Origin: CAINEC01 sp046052065
GTDB taxonomy: Bacteria > Bacteroidota > Bacteroidia > AKYH767-A > OLB10
Assembly (NCBI GenBank): GCA_046052065.1
Contig: JBJOND010000004.1
Span: forward strand, 1 to 64,000
Length of the DNA: 64,000 nt
Direction of reading: 5' to 3'
Shown here piece by piece: positions 1-7,302 of the stretch; the stretch's first letter is position 1, and each line of letters starts with the position of its first letter. The position numbers and the translations under genes were made by a program. The notes beneath the pieces were generated by a model, which did not search any database, was not told where the DNA came from, and saw only the letters and a program-made list of their open reading frames with translations.

Positions 1-647
1 TACCCTACTTTAATGTTGCTTACGCAAATTTATACTCGCCATTGTTTGTAATTTCTAACTATTCAAAAATAAATATCGATTTCTGGTTAAACTATTCAAC
101 GGAGTATGCTGCCGACGGAACTTATCTCGAATATTCACTCGATGGAAGCAATTGGGAAGTACTTGGTACTATCAACGATCCTAATGGAACCAATTGGTAC
201 AATACAACTATGTTTGGTAATAATGTTGGATGGACAGGCAACTCTGGAGGATGGAAAAACTGTAGCTATTCGTTTAGCAACCTAACAGGTGCGAATATCC
301 TTCAATTGAAGTTTGTGTTTAAAAGTGATATTAATTTAACTGCTCCTGGAATCTCACTCGATGATATCACTCTTCAAGGTGTTGTTGGTTTGAATGAAAC
401 TATAGCAACTTCCAACTATATTGTCTACCCTAACCCATCAAATGAAAGTTGTCATGTTGCATTCCCGACTACAACACAACAAATTCACATAATGGACGCG
501 AATGGGAAATTGATTGATCAATACGAAACGCAGAATGAAACTTCACGAAATATAAATACAACTAATCTTTCAGAAGGATTTTATCTGATTCGATTTGTTG
601 ATGCAAGTAGAACTTATTCAACCAGAAAATTACAAGTCATTCATTAA
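1..647 (+). CDS. T9SS-exported protein, C-terminal part (5' truncated)
   Basis: The reading frame is open to the left edge (frame starts at base 3), so this is the 3' part of a larger gene; the apparent TTG start at 42 is not real. About the first 120 residues are a beta-rich module with many Asn, Gly and Trp, ending in a DDITLQG strand as seen in MAM-like or choice-of-anchor modules. The last ~75 residues form a type A T9SS sorting domain: YPNPSNE, then IMDANGK, then LSEGFYLIRF, and a short basic end. By family knowledge this domain sends a protein through the outer membrane, where it is cleaved and attached or released. The cargo function is unknown because the N-terminus is missing. The stop codon overlaps that of the convergent gene in a TTAA. 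Confidence 0.85.
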   Translation, partial: PYFNVAYANLYSPLFVISNYSKINIDFWLNYSTEYAADGTYLEYSLDGSNWEVLGTINDPNGTNWYNTTMFGNNVGWTGNSGGWKNCSYSFSNLTGANILQLKFVFKSDINLTAPGISLDDITLQGVVGLNETIATSNYIVYPNPSNESCHVAFPTTTQQIHIMDANGKLIDQYETQNETSRNINTTNLSEGFYLIRFVDASRTYSTRKLQVIH

Positions 648-3600
648 TGTGCAATCATCAACTTAGTTGTATAGTTGAATTGACTTCCTTTCAGGTTAAT
701 CAAATAAATACCTGAAATAAAATCACCACATTCGATACTGATTATTTGTTCTCCATTTTGCAGCAAGACCTCTTTGCGTAAAACAATTTTTCCGGTGATA
801 TCAGTTATAATCAAACTAGCCACAGCATTTATTGTTGAAAGTAATTTAATATCTGATTTATTATTTGTTGGATTCGGGTAAACAGTCATCACAACGTCTT
901 TCAATTTGATTTCATTTACATTAACAGTGACTGCGGCAATTCCAGAAATATTATCGCATCCATTGCTATCTATTAAAGCAACGGTATAATTACCTGGCTG
1001 TGTAAACATGTATGATTTTGCATTTGCTCCTGGAATAATACTCCCATTTATATACCATTGATAGCCGAGTCCTGTTTGCAAGGACACTAGTGAATCTGGA
1101 TACATCGTAATTAAATTTCCGCTTGATGGTGCAACTACTTCGATGTATGAACTATAAGTTATAGAATCAATTCCATAACCATTGTCAACGACTAATGTTA
1201 CAGGATAAAATCCAGCGTTTGCATAAGTTACCGATGGATTAGCATCCGACGAAGCAGCTGGGACTCCACCTCCAAAATACCATTGCTGCGAAGATGATCC
1301 ACCTGTAGATGTATTGATATAGGTTATGCTCTTACCCTCGCATACTTGTTTATCAGAACCTATAAATAATGCAGTGGGCAACACTACCGATGTCGATTTC
1401 AAAGTGATATTATCAAGGTATAAACAATTGCCGTAATGACCACGATTTTGAAATACAATTTGCAATTCACCTTGATTCAAGTATGCTGATAAATCGATAG
1501 AATCTGTTCGCCACTGATTTGAACCTGGAATATAGAATGCAGCAGTATCTCCCGATGTTGCTAAATCAGAGTATCCTTTAACGTAAACTTCTTGATAAGT
1601 TGCACCACAATCTGACGAAACCAATACAGCCAATGTATCATAATAGTCCACACTGTAACGAGCATAAGCGACATCAAATTTTAATAATGCACTTTGCAAA
1701 CCAGAAGTATTAAATCGAGGAGTATATATTTCATCATATTTACCACTTACATCATTACTATAATTGTCAAAGTAAATTGAATTTTGACTTTGCCCATAGG
1801 CACCAGCGTTACCCGTCAAGGTCCATTCAATTCCATCTTCCCCATCATCAAAAAGACTCCAATCATATGATAAATTATTTTCAAAGCCTTCAGCTAAAGA
1901 AAAAGCATGGACAGCTGAAACATGAATATAGCTCTGACGAACTACCGTATTATTACTTGAATTACCCGATACCAATAGAGAAACTAAATAATCGCCAGGT
2001 TGCGAATAAACAACTGTAGGATTATTGGAATTAGATGTTGAAGGATTACCTCCTTGAAAATACCATTGTAATGCATTTGCACCTGTACTTAAATTCGTAA
2101 ATTGTACTTGCTGATTTTCACAGATAGTTTGTTTATCCGACATAAAATCCGCTATTGGCATGTCATTCTTATTCAAAGGCGATTCCCAAACTCCTTTTCC
2201 GTAATAAGCAACTCTTAATTTAGATAATCCTGTTCCGTCTTGATAAATCATCAAATCACGTATCTGAGCAACTGTCGGAAGCCCTCCAGAATAATTCAAC
2301 CAATTATTCATTGATGAATTTCGATAATAAACACCAGCTGCGTTAGCAATATAAATTGCTTCATCAGTACTGTAATAATCATTTACAACATTAATCATAT
2401 TCAACCCAGGATAATTACTCGTGTAATTAACCCATGTTTGTCCTCTATCTTGCGAACGGTAAATTCGCGAATTACATGTAACGTAGATAATATTCGTATC
2501 ACTTTTAACTACCTCAATTGATGCAGCAACATTAGTAGCATAAGGCAAGGTAAAAATTGAAATAGTAGGATTCGCGGACTTTGCATCTTCAATGCGATAA
2601 ACTCTTGCATTATCTGTTATTACATAAACTACATCCGACTTTAACGGATTCACTTTGATTCCACGAATAGTATGTCCCAAAGCCGCAACAACACTCCAGC
2701 TTATTGAACCATTGTAAATATTAGATGAAACACATAAAGTATCGCGACCTGCATATGCTGTATTAGTATCAGTAGGACAAAAAGAAATACGAGTATTACC
2801 GTCGCATTTAACAGGTAAGTTAATTGAAACACTACCACCATTAGGGACTAACCTCCTACGTTGATTTTCACTTAGGTAATAAACATAATTATTACGCGTA
2901 TAATCGAAATCACATCGCGCACCCCAATCGCCACCACGGTTACACTTCCAGGTATTTAACGAATGAAACAACTCGCCGTTATCTTGTGTTCCAATGCTGA
3001 TTAAATCCTCTCTTGTTTTACTTTGTGCGGCATGATAAATTTCAGTAGCATTAATACCATCACTTTTTGGCGTCCAGAATGAACCTCCATTTGTACTCAA
3101 CCAAACACCTCCATCATTGGCATTCCAAAGTTGAGTGTGATTATAAGGACTAACTAATATGTGATGCATATCGGTATGAAGATTAGCATACCATTGTGTT
3201 AGTTGCGTCCAATTAACACCACCATCGGTCGACTTCCAAACAACATGCGAAGAAATATAAATTGTATTTGCATCATCAGGATCCGCACAAAAAGTAAAAT
3301 TATAATTTCCTTGTCCGCCACCGTTTGCATCGTAACCAGTTAAACTCTGACTCGGATTATTGTAAACAGTGATAAAAGAATTTCCACCATCAGTCGATTT
3401 GAAAATTGTCCCTTCATCGCAGTTCATGGCAACATAAACAATGTTTGAATCGGCAGGACTAACGCCAAGGCGTATACCCTGACCGCCATTTGAACCAGGA
3501 GGAGTTAACCCATTGTTAAGCTGAATCCATGTTTCCCCTCTGTCATCTGATTTGAATAGATTGTCAAATGTAACAGCATAAAGAGTGTTCGTTCCACTAT

Positions 3601-4180
3601 TAGCCTTCCAACACATATCCGTAAACTGACCTCCTACACGTTTGCATGACCAAGTCTGACCACCATCGGTTGTTTTCCAGATTCCGTTATTGGTTGCTGC
3701 AATCAATGTGAGATGATCATTAGGATCCATCAATAATTCAATAGCCATTCTGTTACCAATTGACGAATTAACTAACGTCCAAGATGCGCCAGCATTCACT
3801 GTTTTATAAACACCATAGCTCGTTCCATAATAATTTGGATCACCTGTTCCGAGGTAAATAATGCTATCATTTGTATAATCGATACAAACAGATGCACACT
3901 GCGCATTTGGCAATACATCTGTCCCTACAATATTCCATGTTGTCCCGTTATTATTGCTTTTGTACAAACCACCAGAAGCTGAGGTTGTATACATAATAGA
4001 AGAATCAATAGGATGAAATTTTATTTGTGTGCAACGCCCAATTCCGTTTATTTGTCCACTAACATTGTTCGGAAAAGCTATTGGTCCAGTACACGTCCAA
4101 TTGCCTGCTATCTGTGCATGCGTATATCCAACAGAAATTAATGACAGCCATACTAAAACAACTTTCAATTTCGCACTCAT
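644..4180 (-). CDS. Large T9SS-exported Asp-box (VPS10/sortilin-like) beta-propeller protein with PKD domains
   Basis: A 1178-residue secreted protein. I start it at ATG 4180, not at the longer open frame, because this ATG overlaps the TGA of the upstream gene (ATGA), has GGAGG before it, and opens a signal peptide ending in THAQ. Residues ~30-680 hold many Asp-box repeats (KSTDGGVNWT, KTTDGGQTWS, RSQDRGQTWV), typical of sortilin-type beta-propellers. Two PKD-like domains follow (PIADFMSDKQTIC and PTALFIGSDKQVC), separated by a jelly-roll-like module ending YLDNITLKS. The C-terminus is a type A T9SS sorting domain (VYPNPTNNKSD, ITDITGK, FISGIYLINL). It is probably surface-exposed or released, binding polymers or proteins; no catalytic motif is visible and the substrate is unknown. 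It is translationally coupled to the small secreted protein before it. Confidence 0.85.
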   Translation of the reverse strand: MSAKLKVVLVWLSLISVGYTHAQIAGNWTCTGPIAFPNNVSGQINGIGRCTQIKFHPIDSSIMYTTSASGGLYKSNNNGTTWNIVGTDVLPNAQCASVCIDYTNDSIIYLGTGDPNYYGTSYGVYKTVNAGASWTLVNSSIGNRMAIELLMDPNDHLTLIAATNNGIWKTTDGGQTWSCKRVGGQFTDMCWKANSGTNTLYAVTFDNLFKSDDRGETWIQLNNGLTPPGSNGGQGIRLGVSPADSNIVYVAMNCDEGTIFKSTDGGNSFITVYNNPSQSLTGYDANGGGQGNYNFTFCADPDDANTIYISSHVVWKSTDGGVNWTQLTQWYANLHTDMHHILVSPYNHTQLWNANDGGVWLSTNGGSFWTPKSDGINATEIYHAAQSKTREDLISIGTQDNGELFHSLNTWKCNRGGDWGARCDFDYTRNNYVYYLSENQRRRLVPNGGSVSINLPVKCDGNTRISFCPTDTNTAYAGRDTLCVSSNIYNGSISWSVVAALGHTIRGIKVNPLKSDVVYVITDNARVYRIEDAKSANPTISIFTLPYATNVAASIEVVKSDTNIIYVTCNSRIYRSQDRGQTWVNYTSNYPGLNMINVVNDYYSTDEAIYIANAAGVYYRNSSMNNWLNYSGGLPTVAQIRDLMIYQDGTGLSKLRVAYYGKGVWESPLNKNDMPIADFMSDKQTICENQQVQFTNLSTGANALQWYFQGGNPSTSNSNNPTVVYSQPGDYLVSLLVSGNSSNNTVVRQSYIHVSAVHAFSLAEGFENNLSYDWSLFDDGEDGIEWTLTGNAGAYGQSQNSIYFDNYSNDVSGKYDEIYTPRFNTSGLQSALLKFDVAYARYSVDYYDTLAVLVSSDCGATYQEVYVKGYSDLATSGDTAAFYIPGSNQWRTDSIDLSAYLNQGELQIVFQNRGHYGNCLYLDNITLKSTSVVLPTALFIGSDKQVCEGKSITYINTSTGGSSSQQWYFGGGVPAASSDANPSVTYANAGFYPVTLVVDNGYGIDSITYSSYIEVVAPSSGNLITMYPDSLVSLQTGLGYQWYINGSIIPGANAKSYMFTQPGNYTVALIDSNGCDNISGIAAVTVNVNEIKLKDVVMTVYPNPTNNKSDIKLLSTINAVASLIITDITGKIVLRKEVLLQNGEQIISIECGDFISGIYLINLKGSQFNYTTKLMIAH

Positions 4181-4593
4181 GGTCTTGCCTCCTTCCATAA
4201 AAGTAATTGCTGATGTGGATACAAAATAGAACCATCGGATTGCACGAAAGGAAACATTGTTAATTTCCAATGCTCAAAACGCTTGCATTCGTAGCGATAC
4301 TTTTCATATTTATGTTCTTTATCCAAACCAAAAAAACGTTCAAGCCAGGTTGATTTTTCTTTCTTCTCTTTTTCTGATGCTCCTTTCATCCCCATCGTTT
4401 CTTCTTCTTCTAACGGAATAACTTTCCCTTTCCAAAATGAATCATAGGCCTTTTGAGCTTCGAAATAATTGGCAGTTGAATCATCCATCATAGAAATCCA
4501 ATAGGGCTGCTTGGTGTAATTTAAATTTGACGACTGAGCATTTCCATGAATAGAAATCAAACAGCCAACAAACATTAGGAATAGTAATCGCAT
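4177..4593 (-). CDS. Small secreted protein coupled to the Asp-box protein
   Basis: A 138-residue protein with a clear signal peptide (hydrophobic stretch to residue ~19, cut after GNAQ). The mature part is charged, with a Glu/Lys-rich segment around residues 60-85 and aromatic residues toward the end. I recognise no domain. Its TGA overlaps the ATG of the 1178-residue Asp-box protein, so the two are very likely co-translated. A partner, chaperone or export aid for that protein is a reasonable inference, not shown by sequence. A -7 box TATTTTTG lies 13 bases upstream of the ATG. Confidence 0.75.
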   Translation of the reverse strand: MRLLFLMFVGCLISIHGNAQSSNLNYTKQPYWISMMDDSTANYFEAQKAYDSFWKGKVIPLEEEETMGMKGASEKEKKEKSTWLERFFGLDKEHKYEKYRYECKRFEHWKLTMFPFVQSDGSILYPHQQLLLWKEARP

Positions 4594-4606
4594 TGATATT
4601 TTTTTT

Positions 4607-4614
4607 CAAAAATA
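4607..4614 (-). promoter_or_regulatory. -7 promoter box for the small secreted protein / Asp-box operon
   Basis: Reads TATTTTTG on the minus strand, a full match to the Bacteroidota TAnnTTTG -7 consensus, 13 bases before the ATG at 4593. No convincing -33 element was identified. Confidence 0.4.
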
Positions 4615-4653
4615 AGATTAATACCGATGTTTCAGTTATGGCTTAAAAAAGAA

Positions 4654-4676
4654 AAGTCCTAAAAAAATTAGGACTT
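4654..4676 (-). terminator. Rho-independent terminator of the DUF4197 gene
   Basis: A perfect 9-bp stem (AAGTCCTAA / TTAGGACTT) with a 5-base loop, followed on the minus strand by a T-rich run. It lies just past the stop of the DUF4197 gene and before the -7 box of the next minus-strand gene. Confidence 0.8.
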
Positions 4677-4698
4677 CTAAATAGCAATCTAAATACTA

Positions 4699-5424
4699 TT
4701 ACCCACCAAAGACCTTCTTCAACAAATCACTCGTGCGGGCAATAGGATCTTTTCTGATTTGGAGTTCTTCTTCAGCCACTTTTACAAATAACCCGTCAAT
4801 GGCTTTTTCAGTCGCGTATTGCACTAAATCGGGATTAACCTTCTCCACTAAAGGAATCTTATTATACTTTGTAATTACTAATTCCCAATTTTTGGTAGCT
4901 CCTACTTTATCTAATGAGGCTTTAATAATTGGTTTAAATTTTTCTACAAGCATCGCTCTCGATTTCGATTTCAAATATTCTGTTCCTGCATTATCAGAAC
5001 CCTTCACAATGTTGATGGCATCAGTAATTGTCATTTCCGAAATAACCTTAACAAATATGTCCTTTGCTGATGAACCAGCATCTTCAGCAGCACGATTAAC
5101 CGATAAAATCACATCGTCACATTCTTTGCTTAAACCAATGCTTCGTAATTTATCTTCAATCTTCTTCGCATCAGGTGGAAAAGGAATTTTGATTTTGGGA
5201 TTACCAAAGTAGCCATCAAGTTTAGAAACAGTTGCAGAGCCATTAACAGCTCCTTTACTTAATGCTTCTTTCAACGCTTTACCGGCTTCTTCCTCCGAAA
5301 ATCCTTTAGGTGTTTGCGGCAACGTCATCTTTTTCTCTGCTTTCTTTTTTAAATCGTTGAAGTTTTGTGCAGAGGCGGTTAATGCTAAAAATGCTAGCGA
5401 GATGGATAAAATTATTGATTTCAT
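4699..5424 (-). CDS. DUF4197 family secreted protein
   Basis: 241 residues with a signal peptide (MKSIILSISLAFLALTASAQ). The rest is mostly helical and matches the DUF4197 pattern as I recall it: a GLSKECDDVILSVNRAAEDA helix, then ITDAINIVKGSDNAGTEYL, then LFVKVAEEELQIRKDP near the C-terminus. The family is found in periplasmic or outer-membrane-associated proteins of Gram-negatives, and its biochemical function is unknown. It stands alone, with its own terminator and a 118-base gap to the sigma factor gene on the same strand. Confidence 0.85.
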   Translation of the reverse strand: MKSIILSISLAFLALTASAQNFNDLKKKAEKKMTLPQTPKGFSEEEAGKALKEALSKGAVNGSATVSKLDGYFGNPKIKIPFPPDAKKIEDKLRSIGLSKECDDVILSVNRAAEDAGSSAKDIFVKVISEMTITDAINIVKGSDNAGTEYLKSKSRAMLVEKFKPIIKASLDKVGATKNWELVITKYNKIPLVEKVNPDLVQYATEKAIDGLFVKVAEEELQIRKDPIARTSDLLKKVFGG

Positions 5425-5517
5425 ATTTTGAATTTAATACCTAACGTAAGTTTTGCAATATTAATATATTGATGGATAAATATTCTAATTTTCATTAGAT
5501 AATTCTAACCATAAAAA

Positions 5518-5535
5518 AAGGGACTTTCGTCCCTT
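5518..5535 (-). terminator. Rho-independent terminator of the sigma factor gene
   Basis: Stem AAGGGA / TCCCTT with a 6-base loop, followed on the minus strand by seven T residues; it sits just past the sigma factor stop at 5543. Confidence 0.8.
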
Positions 5536-5542
5536 GGTAATC

Positions 5543-6403
5543 TTATAAATAAGATTTTAAAAATTTATTACTTCTATTGCTTTTTAATTTTCGAAGTGCC
5601 CCCTCCTTAATCTGACGAACGCGTTCGCGGGTTAAATGAATATTCAGACTTATCTCATCCAATGACATATTATGTGTATGCCCAATACCAAAAAACATTT
5701 TAACAATTTGAACTTCCTTTGCTGATAGTACACTTAAGTATCTATTAATATCCTCTGACATTGACTCCTGTATCATACTCGTATCAGTATTTACGGTGTC
5801 GTTTTCTAAAATATCCAAGAGTGTACTACTGTCCTCGCTACTATCTAATGGTGCATCAATAGAAACTGGCCTTGCAGAAACACGCATTACATCAGTAATA
5901 TGATTGGTAGAATAATTTAAAACTTCAGCTAGTTCTTCCGCGCTTGGCTCACGTTGAAAATCCTGTTCTAATTTTGAAAACGACTTACGAACTTTATTTA
6001 GTGTTCCGATTTGATTTAATGGTAAACGAACTAATCGAGATTGCTCAGCTATTGATTGTAAAATACTCTGACGAATCCACCAAACAGCATAGGAAATAAA
6101 CTTAAATCCTTTGGTTTCATCAAATCGTTGTGCAGCCTTTATCAAACCTAAATTGCCTTCATTAATTAAGTCGGGTAACCCCAACCCTTGATTTTGATAT
6201 TGCTTTGCTACAGAAACGACAAATCGTAAATTAGCTCTCGTCAAGCGATTAAGTGCATCGGCATCTCCATTTCTTATTTTCTGAGCAAGTTCCACCTCTT
6301 CTTGAGGGGTTACCATTTTCTCCTTGCTGATGTCATGAAGATACTTTTCTAAACTTGCACTCTCCCTGTTAGTGATTGATTGGGTAATTTTTAGTTGTCT
6401 CAT
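5543..6403 (-). CDS. rpoD: Primary (RpoD-type) RNA polymerase sigma factor
   Basis: 286 residues, the short form of housekeeping sigma-70 typical of Bacteroidota, lacking the long region 1.1. Region 1.2 is at ~15-50 (LEKYLHDISKEKMVTPQEE). Region 2 is at ~57-125, with NLRFVVSVAKQYQNQGLGL, LINEGNLGLIKAAQRFD and the -10 binding helix YAVWWIRQSILQSI. Region 3 follows. Region 4 has the helix-turn-helix LTRERVRQIKEGALRKLK near the C-terminus. In this phylum this factor reads -33/-7 promoters with TAnnTTTG, which fits the boxes seen elsewhere in the window. It is monocistronic, with a strong terminator and a 221-base upstream spacer. Confidence 0.95.
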   Translation of the reverse strand: MRQLKITQSITNRESASLEKYLHDISKEKMVTPQEEVELAQKIRNGDADALNRLTRANLRFVVSVAKQYQNQGLGLPDLINEGNLGLIKAAQRFDETKGFKFISYAVWWIRQSILQSIAEQSRLVRLPLNQIGTLNKVRKSFSKLEQDFQREPSAEELAEVLNYSTNHITDVMRVSARPVSIDAPLDSSEDSSTLLDILENDTVNTDTSMIQESMSEDINRYLSVLSAKEVQIVKMFFGIGHTHNMSLDEISLNIHLTRERVRQIKEGALRKLKSNRSNKFLKSYL

Positions 6404-6596
6404 GGTGTTGTATGTTTTAGGTTAAAAAAAATGAAATTCAGAAGAACTATTACAAAGCAACTCGCGAATAATAGTTAGTGTTTTAACAAACTAAAAAGTT
6501 GCATCTACACTACTATCGGATTAGATAAAATAATATTTTAAAGGTAACGGCCTGATAAATTTTAAACTGCAATTAAAATCACCCCAATAAATGACA

Positions 6597-6622
6597 TATC
6601 TCAGCGTTATGTAATTGAGATA
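6597..6622. promoter_or_regulatory. Inverted repeat upstream of the TonB receptor operon
   Basis: TATCTCA, 12 bases, then TGAGATA: perfect 7-base arms with centres about two helical turns apart, ending 20 bases before the ATG at 6643. It could be an operator or a short hairpin. It overlaps the expected promoter region of the plus-strand operon. Confidence 0.35.
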
Positions 6623-6642
6623 ATTTGAATACCTTCGTTGTA

Positions 6643-7302
6643 ATGAAAAAATACACCTTTTACTTACTTTTTCTGATGGCCATCCCTCTCTTAGGAATAG
6701 CTCAAAAAAAGGCAGAACAAAAAAATTCGCTTATTCAGTTTTCGGGAGTTGTTGTAAGTAGTGATTCTCTACAGCCAATTCCTTACGCGGCTGTGACAAT
6801 TCATAAATCAGGCAGAGGCACAATTACAGATTTTTATGGCTTCTTTTCTTTTGTTGCAAAAAAAGGTGACACTATCGACTTTCATTATATCGGTTATAAG
6901 CCTATTTTATTTATCATTCCTGATACTTTAAAAGAAGATCGTTATTCACTGATTCAGGTTATGAATCGCGATACCATTTTATTAAAAGAAGCTGTTGTTT
7001 ATCCTTGGCCTTCAAAAGAAGAATTTAAAAGAGCTTTCTTAGAACTTAAAATCCCAGATGATGATTTAAAGAGAGCTGAAAAGAATTTACAGCTTGCTGA
7101 AATCAAAGCGATACAGGAAACTGTAGTCTATGATGGTGCAATAAATTATCAATATCAATTGCAACAACGACAATCTAAGCTATACAGCGCCGGACAATAT
7201 CCTCAAAATAACTTATTCAACCCTATTGCATGGGCAGCCTTCATCAAAGCTTGGAAAGATGGAAGTCTGAAGAAGAAAGAAGAACCAAAGATTGATGATT
7301 AA
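6643..7302 (+). CDS. Secreted carboxypeptidase-like regulatory domain protein
   Basis: 219 residues from ATG 6643. An in-frame TTG 18 bases upstream is less likely, because the signal peptide MKKYTFYLLFLMAIPLLGIAQ begins exactly at this ATG. Residues ~33-115 are a CarboxypepD_reg-like beta-sandwich (FSGVVVSSDSLQPIPYAAV, GTITDFYGFFSF, DTIDFHYIGYKP), the fold that precedes SusC-like receptors. The C-terminal ~100 residues are helical and charged, with Gln-rich stretches. It overlaps the following TonB receptor gene by 8 bases, and that receptor carries its own copy of the same domain, so the two products probably act together at the outer membrane. A weak -7-like TACCTTCG ends 5 bases before the ATG. 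Confidence 0.85.
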   Translation: MKKYTFYLLFLMAIPLLGIAQKKAEQKNSLIQFSGVVVSSDSLQPIPYAAVTIHKSGRGTITDFYGFFSFVAKKGDTIDFHYIGYKPILFIIPDTLKEDRYSLIQVMNRDTILLKEAVVYPWPSKEEFKRAFLELKIPDDDLKRAEKNLQLAEIKAIQETVVYDGAINYQYQLQQRQSKLYSAGQYPQNNLFNPIAWAAFIKAWKDGSLKKKEEPKIDD

